32,721 nt of DNA from Plantago elongata (taxonomy: Eukaryota; Streptophyta; Magnoliopsida; Lamiales; Plantaginaceae). The position numbers and the translations under genes were made by a program. Below the pieces are notes generated by a model that saw only the letters and a program-made list of their open reading frames with translations, had not been told where the DNA came from and searched no databases. The DNA lies in assembly GCA_036897095.1 (NCBI GenBank), contig JAYMSP010001393.1:1-32721 (forward strand), read 5' to 3'. Of the stretch, positions 20,991-32,112 are shown piece after piece (position 1 is the stretch's first letter; every line of letters begins with the position of its first letter).

Positions 20991-22913
20991 ATGCACAGCT
21001 ACACCGGCGTGAGCAGCAGCAGCGGCGGCGCAACGGAGATGAAAGGCGCAGAAATCGACCTTGAGTCGGGCGGTATGCTCTACCCTGGAATCGGTAAAGG
21101 AGAGAATCAGCTTCGTTGGGGCTTCATTCGCAAAGTCTACGGTATCTTATCCGCTCAACTCCTCATCACCACCGCCATCTCCGCCGCTACTGTTCTCTAC
21201 GCTCCGATCAACGATCTTCTTCGTGGAAATTCCGGATTGTTGCTTTTCCTCCTCTTTACCCCCTTTGTTTGTGAGTCTGCCTTTTCCATTTCCGATCTTC
21301 GTTTTTAATTCTTATCGTCTCGCGACTATTGCTTGCTAATCTCATTTTGGCGCGATTTGTGGTTATTAATTATGATCAAGCTTCTAATGATTGGTGTGTT
21401 TTAATTATTGTTGTAGTTTTTGTTATTGCTAATGAGTTTGATCTGGTATTTCGTGCACTAGTTGGGTGGAGTTGAAATAACTGTCGTTCAGAAACTAGTC
21501 TATTCTTTAAAGTTGAACAGCAGATCATGTAGATGTTCTGGCTCGTTATGCGCTTGTGGAGAATAAAGTGGAATTTAATTTAGGCACTGGGTAAATTTTA
21601 ATGACTCGCGCTTTAAGATTGCATAACAGTTGAACCAATATGTAAACTGATTATAGAGTTAGATGGCGCTTCTTGCGAGCGGCTATGCCGCTATGATTGT
21701 ATCTGCCTCTCCAACGACGTTGTAAAAGGACAGAGAGATGAATGATAGTGTATTTTTAGAAATTTGGAAGAAAGGATTGGAGAGTACTTGCAGTCCTTGG
21801 AGAGGATAGATGGAGCATTTTAGAACAGGCAAGAGAATACTACGAACACTAGGGATTCATTGAATATTGGCAGCTGGTGTCCGCTTCTTTTGAATTTTGC
21901 ATCATTTGAACATAAATCCTAGTGTGCTCTTGGTTGGGATACCGAGGAAATGAAAATGCGAGCCATATTTTCATAGTCTTGTTATTCTGTTAGGAGGTTG
22001 ATCTAAACAAATGTTAATTGTTGGTATGTCCTCAAGTTTCTATAATGTGTAATCTGTAGTTTTGGCACATCAGGCATGTTTTTGTAGTTAGCTTTAACTG
22101 CGATCAGTGTTGGTTCATGTGGAAAGTAGGTGAAGAAATAGATGAAACTTGAGTTTCTTCCCAATGAATTATATCAGGCCTTGTTTTTACTACTTTGTTT
22201 TACTCTTCATCATTTTTCATGTCTAACTGGTGACTCTTAATCTTGAACAGTGCTTTGGCCACTACATGTATATCAGCACAAGCATCCACTCAACTTCATT
22301 TTCCTTGGGCTATTCACTGCTTCCATTAGTCTCACCGTTGGTGTGAGCTGTGCCAATACTGAAGGTTTGTTGTAGTTTGTGCATTATTTAACTCAAAACT
22401 ATAGTGTGGATATTTTCTTACTTGCACTTTCCTTGTCAATCTTTGTCATCCTCAGGTGCAATTGTCCTTGAAGCCTTAATCTTGACATCAGCTGTCGTAA
22501 CAGCTCTGACTGGATACACTTTCTGGGCTGCTAAGAAGGGCAAGGACTTCAGTTATCTAGGACCAATCTTGTTTACTAGCCTCTTTGTATTGGTTTTGAC
22601 TGGATTCCTCCAGGTATCTCTTCTCTTTCCACTCCTTTTATTTGTCTCTTATCATCCCTGTGATTATATTGATTTCGGATAACAAACCTTTCCTGTATTG
22701 ATGATGCAGGTGTTCTTCCCTCTGGGATCAACTGCTAATGCAGTCTACGGGGCTATAGGTGCTATAATTTTCTCAGGATACATAGTATATGATACAGATA
22801 ACCTCATCAAGCGCTTCACATATGATGAGTACATCTGGGCATCCGTCACACTTTACCTGGATGTTCTCAACTTGTTCCTCACTATTCTGAGGATGCTGAA
22901 ACAGGACAACTGA
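20991..22913 (+). CDS. LIFEGUARD/Bax inhibitor-1-like transmembrane protein (TMBIM family), four exons
   Basis: Plant LIFEGUARD proteins are multi-pass ER or tonoplast membrane proteins that modulate calcium leak and cell-death or stress responses. Exons are 20991-21270, 22251-22364, 22456-22613 and 22710-22913, all with GT-AG junctions in matching phases, giving 251 residues (family about 240). A soluble Ser/Gly-rich N-terminus with EIDLESGGMLYPGI precedes RWGFIRKVYGILSAQLLITT. Seven hydrophobic segments follow, ending with FSGYIVYDTDNLIKRFTYDE and YIWASVTLYLDVLNLFLTIL. The aspartates in YDTD (212) and LDVLNLF (235) match the di-aspartyl pair that acts as pH sensor in the bacterial homologue YetJ. 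The product looks intact. Which LFG paralogue it is cannot be decided here. Confidence 0.93.
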
Positions 22914-23989
22914 ACCTACTCAACCTGGTTCCTTATAGTAGTTTTGTTTTGAGCAATACTATGCTGATTACTTTAAATTCTGTAAGTACCCCCTGGAGAT
23001 CGTACATTGCTTACCCCTGAGAATGTGTGAAGAAGTTATGTGAACACGTTTGAATCAACTACATAAATTTGTTTCTGTTGAGACTTCAAGTTGTGTTTTC
23101 TGTTCTCAACTAGCTTATTATGGTGGTTAATAATTTGTACATTCTCCCATTCCGACTATAGTAATTTTGTCAAACAGGTTATGTAGAGACTTCATGTCTC
23201 GCAAGAAGGTGTTGATACAAATAGCATTTTCTTTTCTGAAGTTTTCTTTAAGTAATCGCTTTTAGACTTTGTTTAGTAATTACTCACTTATGAGGTTTTG
23301 AAATACTATTTGGGGGCTAAAGTTTATTGATTTTCTTGATCAATAATATGAAACAGAAGTATTTTTTTCCTTGAGGTATGGAGATGTTTCATCAAATATA
23401 TGAAATGCATTTATTACAGCTTTAAGAATTTGATCATACTTAAATAATGATGCTAGTGACAAATCATTGTTAGTTCATCAACTACTTCACTTTATTAAAC
23501 TAGCCCTATTTATGCTCTGTTCTACATGAAAATGAATTGAATGGAGTTTAAGAGACCAGAGCTTTAGTTTCACAATTTTCAACAATTGTGATCGCGATCA
23601 TGAAGTTTGTACTACCTTGAAGAGAAAACTCGTGCTCGTTCATCTCTTTAATCACACTTGACGCGAGCAACTAAAGAACATTTTACTTGATGAAACTGAA
23701 TGTAGAAACCACTTTCTTATCTTTGTTTGGTTGTGTTCATGGTGATCATGTCCACTGCATATTTCGTAAGATCAGTTTTTGTTCAGTTTGATACTTCTGC
23801 CACAAAACCAGAACATTCAGACGAAGCTGAACTGAAAGTAAACGAAACGAAGGGAACAATCAGTCCCATACAAAAGATATACCATAACCCCAAGCCCAAC
23901 TTAAGTGAGAAGCTGAAGGGAAATCCCAAACTTTACAGAATAAACAATAAAAGCATGGACTTAGGCGTTTATCAAACCAAATAAACTGA
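22914..23989. other. Intergenic region downstream of the BI-1-like gene
   Basis: The first few hundred bases are the probable 3' UTR. An open frame at 23727-23984 opens at TTG and shows no known motif. I see nothing else. Confidence 0.5.
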
Positions 23990-24540
23990 ACATGGAGCTT
24001 GTCGAATATTTGTTCGTTAAGAATTTTAGTGTTTATGTTCGTGTTCGTTGAACAACTCATTCACTTGTTCATGTTCAGTTCGTTAAGGTTTTCGTTTGTT
24101 CGTGTTTGTTCGTTAGTGTTCGTTAAGCTTTTGTTTGCGAACAGTCAGTTCGTTGCTTCGTTAAGAATGTATTCGCGAACAATTTATTCGTTATTAAAAT
24201 TTAAAAAAATAAGTAAAAACATTACAAAAATAAAATAAAAGGTACATCATTAATCATATTTTAAAGTAAATATTATAATCTCACATCATATAATACATTC
24301 ATCCTACGAATAATATAAATTAAGACGATTTACTGGTAAAAAACTATTCAAAATGGAGTAGAATGTATTATTGTATTATATACTTACTATATTATTTTAA
24401 ATAATATATTTATTATATATATATATATATAATTGTTCACGATCTACCGAATAATATATTTTGTGTTCGTGTTCGTTTGTTAATTAATGTGTTCACGAAC
24501 TGTTTGAACGGGTCAATATCAAACACAAATTAAGTGTTGA
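23990..24540. repeat. TTCGTT/GTTCGTG-rich dispersed repeat
   Basis: From gaacatggagcttgtcgaata to gttcacgaactgtttgaacg the sequence is dense with gttcgtt, tgttcgtg and cgaac motifs on both strands. They surround an AT-rich palindromic core near 24400-24430 (tatatat run). Similar gttcg-rich sequences are common in eudicot genomes and are probably MITE-derived. I could not define terminal inverted repeats or a target duplication. Confidence 0.5.
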
Positions 24541-26619
24541 CTAAAATTTTTATGAAATTTTTATGAACGTTTAGCTCTCTCAATACTCATGACAAAGCAA
24601 CAAAAACCTGGAGCAAAATACTACTTCACTTTGATGCCTAATGTTTGTAATTGTAATCCAATATTACCCTAGATCATATTCTTTACTGCTATTATTTGGA
24701 AGGAGAATATTAGAGTCGAGCATTTATTATGCTCGCCTTTTTCCATCCACTTATTTAATTAACTTTGCCCATATTCCAGAAGCTATTTACCAGATGTAAA
24801 AAGAAACAACTAGGTTACATTATCCTGAATCCAGATAGCTACAATGGCACCGCCCTAAGTCTGGGGGACGGATTTGTATAAAATTTGAGTGTTCCTTTTC
24901 AATTGAAATTGAGTTATTTTGTGTACAAAATATTTAATTTCAGTGAAGAGATGGTCACTGCAGCGGTATAACAAACATGATCTAAGATATTATCTGAAGC
25001 AAACTCATTTATAGTAAAAACTCCATAAAAATTAAATACTCTATAAAAGAATAAACTATTTATAATCATAAAAATTTCAAGTTCCGACTTGAAAATAATT
25101 ATAAATAAGAATAAACTCCACATTATCATATTTCATAATTTTCTCCGATTCATTCTTAAGTAATGATACATCTCTATAGTAATAAATGACATAAAATTCA
25201 ATAAAATAGATCTATATATATTTATTTATTTTTGAAACGAGTAAAGGGTGACTCGAACTCCCAATCTATCAGTTGGAGGTGAAGCTTCTTAAAGATGCAC
25301 TTCTATTTAAAATTTAAAACGTAAAATACTTATCCAATCTAAAGTTGTTTGTAATAGTAATTTGAACTTGTGATTGGTAAACCTATCTTTTAACTTCCAC
25401 GTAAGTAGTAGTTTATCGATACATGAACCTTCTTGTTGTACAAAATACATTGTAGCTCGTCAAATTAGTATTAGTAATTTAATCAAATAAATATAAGTAA
25501 GTTATGCACATTATTTTATAATAAAAAAAATATTTTTAGTACAAACCTCTACTGAAAAAAAAACTCGGTGGGGAAAAAAATTTCTCGATTCCGACAATAT
25601 AAATGTATAGAGTTTTTACTGGACGATATTCATGCATAACTTTGATAAAACAGATTCAGTGCAGTAAAAACCAACACCAGGATCAATTTTGCGGAAACCG
25701 TTCTGGGTTTTATGCTTTTGACGGGCTATGATAGGAAGCAAAATTCATTCTGCCAGGCAACTATTTCTTGTAATAGCATGATTAAAGGTAACGGGCAAAT
25801 AAAACTGCAATTTAGGTTCAACCCTGCAATTTTCTACACAGCCCTCATGCTGCCCTTGGGGCTTGGACTAAAATAAAACGATCCCCAACTCTGAGGAGTA
25901 TTAGGACAAGAAATTCTTAATGAACACCACATGTCAGGAAAGAACAATCATGCACCACCTCAAAATCCAATGCTATCAGACTCAGGTAAGTGATATTACA
26001 TCGTATGAACACGGACACCATTCTAATCTAGACTAACACCACCACCCAGCCAAGGGTTTTGCATAGGTTTTCCTAATGTATAGGAAAGGCCAGTATTTTC
26101 TAAGACTCAACTCATCCCACAATGCTCTCAACTTTCCATGCAAACTGAAAGTTCAAACGAATCACAGAAGACTAATAAGAGGGGCAAAAGTTAAAGAGGA
26201 GATATTAAATTATATAAACAAATATAGATGGGCACAAGAAAGAACCAATTAAGTGAAATCAACAAGAGGAACCAACATAATACTGGAAACTTATGAAAAT
26301 GGCACTAAATTAAACCATATTCAATACAGGAGAAGGTAAAATTAAGAACGCTGCATATATACACACACTGTGGCTCCAATCTCACTCCTCAGACTGACGA
26401 AACGAAGTGGATGAAGTACAGCCTATTATTAAGCAATCACTGTATAATTATTTCACCTTTGCTTTTGAAAGTATCGAGCAATTATAGACAACATTATATA
26501 AACAAGAAAAGGTAACTAAAAACAGGACGCCATATCTACCTAATTGACATTTCCAAGTTGGCTTGCAAACAATCAAGAGATGCAAGAGACAACTAGCAAG
26601 TAGTATTGTAACATCATGT
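24541..26619. other. Intergenic region before the BSD-domain gene
   Basis: No coding homology is seen. Around 25249-25290, read on the minus strand, a GGGAGTTCGAGTCACC stretch resembles a tRNA B box and might be a SINE remnant. The right part (about 25640-26600) is less AT-rich and may include the 3' UTR of the BSD-domain gene, which ends at 26620 on the minus strand. Confidence 0.4.
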
Positions 26620-27618
26620 CTAGGAGGTTTGTTCTTCGTCCTCGACATCCCAGCTGAGCTCCTCATCTCCATCAAGTCCAGTCGACTGCTTTTGCAAACC
26701 ATCCTCCATCTCATCCCAAGAAAAGTCACTTACATGTGATGACCTTCTGCTTGATATAACCGAATAATCACTTCCAAGCCTCCCTTCCGACCCTTCTTTC
26801 TCATCCACCTTCCCACCATCCTCCGAACCTTCTTTCGCCCCCGACACACCAGCTTTACACCCAACATCCTCCGCATCATCCTCGACATCCCAAGTTAACT
26901 CCTCCTCCTCTTCCATACACGCCTTCCTAACAATCCTCAACCTAGCCTCTTCCGTTTTAACCACCTTATCAACCCTATAAAAATACCTACACCAAAAGGT
27001 GTTCTCATCCACAATCTCCGGCACAACCTCATTGAAAATCTCCCTCACAACCGACTTCCCGTTCGAATTCGAGTCATCAACCAATTCCCCAATCTCTTCC
27101 TCCCTATCCCCAATTCTAAACCCTAATTCCCACTCAGCATAATCCCTCTCCTCAACTTTCTCGCAATAAGTCTTAACATCGCATTGCAACCCACGAATAA
27201 TCGCGTCCAACCTACTATACGGCTTCACAACTCTCCGCCTTTCCCCCAACCCAATTCGATTCGAATCAAAGTTCCGATTTTTATTACGAATAATACCAGA
27301 AAAGGTCGAACCCACGTTGTCAACTGCTTCCCCAACAGCTTCGAGCGACTCCTGAGCGAAAGCGGCGCCGGATTCGAGCCGAGCCGGAAGGTCCTGGACG
27401 GCACGGCTTGCGGCTTGGCGGAGAATTGAAGTGTCGTTTTTCAAAGCAGAGGTGAATTCTTGGAGATCTCTGTAGTAGTTGTCGAGTAAGGATGGGAGCC
27501 TGATTTGGAAGAAATTGGGCTCGGGCGGAGGAGTCGAGGGAGGGGTGGAGGGTGAGTAGCTGCCTTTGGGGGTGTGCGGTGGTGAGTTGGTTGGGGTAGT
27601 CGATTTGAAGAAATCCAT
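26620..27618 (-). CDS. BSD-domain-containing protein, intronless
   Basis: The BSD domain is a small three-helix fold found in TFIIH p62-like subunits, synapse-associated proteins and plant proteins of largely unknown role. The 332-residue product has a Pro/Ser/Thr-rich N-terminus (1-35) and a helical region LPSLLDNYYRDLQEFTSALK with alanine-rich helices (41-110). Next come LDAIIRGLQCDVKTYCEK (137-154) and DYAEWELGF, then the BSD domain (about 180-233: VREIFNEVVPEIVDENTFWC, RYFYRVDK), with the signature Phe-Trp at 208-209. The acidic tail repeats a Trp-Asp motif three times: ELTWDVEDD (240), DFSWDEMED (298) and ELSWDVEDE (320). The frame is complete from the ATG at 27618 to the stop at 26620. 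A CT-rich leader and a TATA box lie upstream. Function beyond family membership is unknown. Confidence 0.9.
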   Translation of the reverse strand: MDFFKSTTPTNSPPHTPKGSYSPSTPPSTPPPEPNFFQIRLPSLLDNYYRDLQEFTSALKNDTSILRQAASRAVQDLPARLESGAAFAQESLEAVGEAVDNVGSTFSGIIRNKNRNFDSNRIGLGERRRVVKPYSRLDAIIRGLQCDVKTYCEKVEERDYAEWELGFRIGDREEEIGELVDDSNSNGKSVVREIFNEVVPEIVDENTFWCRYFYRVDKVVKTEEARLRIVRKACMEEEEELTWDVEDDAEDVGCKAGVSGAKEGSEDGGKVDEKEGSEGRLGSDYSVISSRRSSHVSDFSWDEMEDGLQKQSTGLDGDEELSWDVEDEEQTS

Positions 27619-27720
27619 TGGAGAAGAATTTTGATTAGTAGCAGGAAAAAGGAAGAAGAAAGAAAGAAGAAGAAGAAGAATGTGAAGTGTATTAATGAAT
27701 TTCGTATTTGCGTCTCGTTC

Positions 27721-27732
27721 AATATATATAGG
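27721..27732 (-). promoter_or_regulatory. TATA box of the BSD-domain gene
   Basis: CCTATATATATT on the minus strand lies 103-114 bp upstream of the ATG. A pyrimidine-rich leader (ttcttcttcttctttctttc) follows between it and the start codon, a common plant 5' UTR feature. Confidence 0.5.
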
Positions 27733-28397
27733 AGTTTATTAATATGTACTTGTTTAGCAAGTTCGTGAGTTGAATTCGTTTGGAATTGGGATTTAGGAAA
27801 CACTAATTTTGAAATAGTTGTACATGTTCTGGATATAATATATGGATCGTATCACAAGTTTGTTGACAATACCACTTTGACACCTTTATAAACTCGCTCG
27901 GTTCAGTTAGTTTATTCAAATTAATTTAAAAAAATAAAATTGAGAAAAACATAACCTAACAAATACAACTACGTATTTATATGTTATACAATCTATATAT
28001 TGAAGTTCGAATTTAAGCCCTTTAAAATTTATCTTAAGTGATCGTGTTATTTCAAATCTATAAAAATGATGCTTGTGATTCATGCTTAATTTTAGTTTCT
28101 ACTATATGATCTTAGTGGTGTACGAACTTTCGATTCATGCCTAATGTGAGTTTCCGATGACACAATCTTCAAGCCAAAAAGATGTTTTATTCAAGATCCT
28201 AATCAATCATCTACCGAAACTTCAACGGGCGATACGTGATCATTTCTCACTCTTCATCACTCTATCTAATAATTTAAAATCTACTTTCTTTTAGTTATCA
28301 TTTCTTTTAAAATGAAATTATTTCATTGCACCATACATTACATTTAAATTTGGTTTTTTTATAAAAAAATTATACTATATGTTTGTGTGCCGTTATA
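27733..28397. other. Intergenic region between the BSD-domain gene and the Copia remnant
   Basis: No gene is seen. Near 28077-28185 a gattcatgc.taat...agtttc segment occurs twice in tandem (starts 28077 and 28133), a degenerate duplication of about 56 bp. Confidence 0.45.
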
Positions 28398-28712
28398 TGT
28401 AATCTTTCATAAACTGAAAGTAAAGAAGTGTATTGAACAAATCTTGAAGAAATTACAAGAAAATTGAATGAATTGCAGGAAGAACACTTAAATTGTATTT
28501 AAACTAAACTAACTGCAATTGTAACTAACTAATGTACGACATTTTGAGCACAATGTACAAGTCGTACATTTACTAATACAATAAACGTAACGGGAAGAAA
28601 AACGTTTCTTCTGTTACTCTTCTTTCAGCAGTCTGTTTCTTTTCTTCAGCTTTCTTCATTTTTTTCTTCAGTTTTCTTTCTTCTTTTTTTCAGCTTTCTT
28701 CATATCTTTACA
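28398..28712 (-). mobile_element. 3' LTR of a decayed Copia element
   Basis: Read on the minus strand, a polypurine tract (TTGAGGGGGA) immediately precedes TGTAAAGATATGAAG, the classic junction between Copia internal sequence and the 3' LTR. The other end is placed at ...AAAGATTACA (28398), giving 5-bp inverted termini TGTAA/TTACA and a 315-bp LTR. An alternative CA end exists at 28415. The start of the LTR carries GAAGAAAGCTGAA-like repeats. The 5' LTR is not in the window, so the target duplication cannot be tested. Confidence 0.65.
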
Positions 28713-29370
28713 TCCCCCTCAAGATGAGAGTGGATATTCACCAATCCCAGCTTAGAGTGAAAGTGTTTAAACAATTGAACAGGGAGAGGTTTTGTTAAGA
28801 TATCTACAAGTTGATCTTGATTGGAGATGTGAACAAGTTTGATTGTTCCATCTACAATTTTATTTCTGACCACATGACAATCAATCTCTATGTGTTTTGT
28901 CCTTTGATGTTGAACTGGATTATGTGCCAAATGATATGCAGACATACTATCAGTATATAAGATAGTAGCATGTGTATGAATTATGCAAAAATCTTGAAGA
29001 AGGTATTTCAGCCATTGTATTTCACATGTTGATGATGTTGCAGCCATATATTCTGTTTATGTGATTGACTGCTCACAGTTGTTTGTTTCTTGGACTTCCA
29101 AGATATCAAAGAATCTTCAAGAAACATGCTATAACCTGATATACTGCATCTTGTATCTTGACAAGCTGCCCAATCACTATCTGTGAAGCCTTTTAAATGT
29201 AATGAGCTTTGACTTGAATAGAAAATCTCCTGCCCTGGTGATTGTTTGAGATATCTCAAAACATGATGTGTAGCTTCCATATGTTTATGAGTTGGGCAAC
29301 TCATAAACTGGCTTAACTCTGCAAGGCAAAAGATATATCAGGTCTTGTAATTGTTAAGTAAATCATCCTA
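28700..29370 (-). pseudogene. Copia retrotransposon pol fragment (RT end and RNase H), frameshifted
   Basis: This is the C-terminal part of a Ty1/Copia polyprotein. Read from 29370 it gives [16 protein letters not shown], then (after a frameshift) [50 protein letters not shown] and [14 protein letters not shown]. After a second frameshift near 29047 it continues [45 protein letters not shown] and LVDILTKPLP. These are the usual end-of-RT and RNase H blocks in order. The reading frame is broken at least twice, so it is dead. Upstream (above 29370) it is cut off by another LTR inserted exactly within the RMIYLT-coding sequence. Confidence 0.88.
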
Positions 29371-29832
29371 TGTAAGGCCCCGACCTAGTCTGGACGTCAA
29401 GGAACAATGCCGACTTCCAAACACTTTGATAGATATATATAATTAAAGTACTAAATACTACAAAATCAAATATAATGTTACAAGTTTGAAAACATAAAGA
29501 GACCCACGTCGTGTTACGTGGAAGTAGTACACTCTAACCCCGAACAGTCAGCTATCCTACTCGAAGCCCTCTTCGTGCTCTTGTCCTGGGAAAAACATAA
29601 TTGAACGAGAGAGGGTTAGTCATACGACTAAGTGAAAGTAATCAGGCATGCATGGAATGCGTGTATGAACATGTTTAATGCAGCAATCCACCTCGTCAAA
29701 ATAATCATGTAATGGTTTTAAAAGACATGCAAAACAGAATTGAAACAAGCAATATGCGGTTTGATATTCCCACTTCTCCTTGGCAAAATACATTTTCATG
29801 CTGCAGAGCACATATGGCCCTAGTTGTTCATA

Positions 29833-29960
29833 TTCATAGTGCAAGGCATATACCCCAGCTTCTTCAAGGGATAATTCATAGTGCAAGGCATATGCCCCAG
29901 CTTCTTCAAGGCATAATCCATAATCATGTTGTAAGGCTCGTATGGCCCCAGCTGTTCAGC
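29833..29960. repeat. 42-bp minisatellite inside the second LTR
   Basis: Copies at 29833-29874 and 29875-29916 read ttcatagtgcaaggcatat.. and ccccagcttcttcaagg and differ at two or three bases. A third, degenerate copy runs to about 29960 (gtaaggctcgtatggcccca, then gctgttcagc), and a still weaker one precedes the array (cacatatggccctagttgtt). The array is absent from the first LTR. Confidence 0.8.
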
Positions 29961-32101
29961 ATACATATTTATATATCACATTGTTTGTCAACAGTGTTGA
30001 CCATATTCATTTTCAAAATTATGTATGGGTGGTTGCTTTCAAAATCATTTTCAGAGTCAGTGCATATTTCCCACGTAGTACAATATTCAAAATCATTTTC
30101 GTGCAATGCATGCAATTCAGGTGGAATGACAGAACATAATCAAAATGCAGTTTAGGATGTATCATGGGTGACATAATAACGAGCTAGAACAAGTCATGTG
30201 CAGCAATTCAATTTACTAGACTCGGAGTTAATCTAATAATCGCAATTAGTACTCGAGTCGAGTTAGTCAGAGTTAGCACGTAGGTGAAGTGGTTTCGAAC
30301 AAATATCTCATAAACAACATGAATACGGAAAGTAAACAAGGATAGAAGACACTTTGGTTTTTCCCAGGGCCTGATGCCGAAAGCCAGTTATCCCTCACCT
30401 TCAGAGTCTTGTAAATCAGTTGGTTCAACGTCTCCTGATAAACAGATAAAGAACCTTAACGTCAACGTTACAATTATTTAATCAAATCCCCAAATGTTAT
30501 CCCCAGTTTTCATAATAATTAAATCAGCTAGTCATGCAATTATGTAATAATAAACAGTTCTAATCTTCAACAGTTACTCAAGTAATTTATTTATGCTTAT
30601 GTTATACAACGTTTATTTCCGGTCTTTTACTTTATAATTCTATCACTAGCGCATCCTACTTAGCCTAACAAGTTTCCAATAATTAATTAGATAATATGCA
30701 TTTCCACTTCTCACTACTTCGACTTATTTATTCCTACAGTCGTAAGTTACTAATTTTAATGCTTCATAAATACTATAGTATTTGCGCTCTTATCGTGCGC
30801 CGTCACCGGTCAAAGTTTATAAACCTCACATTCCGATAACCGGTTTTCCTTTATCACGATTACTTAAGCTGAGTCTAGTATCTTCCTACCTTCGCAAGTG
30901 CCCTATAATTCTTCTTTCAAGTATTTTAGTTTTCTAGCTTCGCAAGCTTCGTGCAAGTTTTCATTAATCCTTTTTACTAGTTTAGCTAGTTCCTACAATT
31001 AGATCATAGGCAATATGATAGTCCTTACGCTATTCTTAATTATTTAGCTAGTGTTACACCTCACCTAATAATCTTCGCAATCCGCTTACCACCATATTTT
31101 GGTTATCCTATGACGTCTTATTTATTATCCTATCACCATCATTATACCACGGTAATTGAGCTTCTTATACTTTAAGCATAGCAACATTCATTTTATCTTG
31201 GTACAGTGTTCTTCCTGCTCATTCTGCTAAGTGTATATGGAAGGAAAATATCATGATTATACTTTGCATCCTTATTGGTAATTACCGGCAACGTACTAAT
31301 ATCCTCCTATCTTAACGATGTCTATCCTAGCGTACTTATGAACCTCAGCCAATTAATACATTGTTAACCAATAGCTTATACAATTTACTGATATCATTCC
31401 GGATTCAACAGTTTGCAGTATCTAACTATTTCCTATTCATTTTTCTGCCAACCGCAGTAGTTTACCATTAGCCATGTATTCAATTTCCTCGTTATCTTAT
31501 TACTAACTGTAGTGTATTTAGAATTCAACAGAGTATCCACTTTCTATCTACATACCCACTGCAGTGTACACCCATCCACAATTCCAACAGACCAATTCAA
31601 TAAGTACTTATCAACCTACGGTATGTTACAGCTCACTAATGCCATTCCAATCTCGGCAATTCACTACGACCAACCTAGCCAAACACCAACCCATCAACAC
31701 CTCATTCATCCACCATATTCTACATAAACAAAATTACAGTGTATTCTACAGTATACCATCAACAGACCATTAATCGGCAATCACAACATCCATCATCAGT
31801 TATCCTACTTACACCACTGCAGTGTATTCTCAATCACCATGTAACCATTATACTACAGTAGGCTAAACATATTTAATTAAATCAAACTACACTAGTTCAT
31901 TTTTCCGACCAAATAGCTTAAGGCGATAGGCGAGTGAACTAACCGGAGTCGAAGGCAGAAATCCGGTGCGGTGGAGTGAATAGTGGCGCGGAGGTGGAGC
32001 TCGGTTGAGAGTGGAGAGGGGAAGAAGAAGCAATTGGAAATTGAGGTGTAGTAGCAGCCTGTTTCTTACGGTGTGAGGGAGTAGAGATGCAAGGGAGCAC
32101 G

Positions 32102-32112
32102 GTATATATAGA
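32102..32112 (-). promoter_or_regulatory. TATA box of the second LTR
   Basis: TCTATATATAC on the minus strand, bordered upstream by GC-rich DNA and downstream by a pyrimidine-rich leader, occupies the same place as the TATA box of the solo LTR. Confidence 0.55.

Noticed and set aside
29712..30155. 147-codon open frame with repeated HSARH.PQLLQG
   Set aside because: The repeat is just the translation of the 42-bp minisatellite inside an LTR; no homology or plausible gene context.
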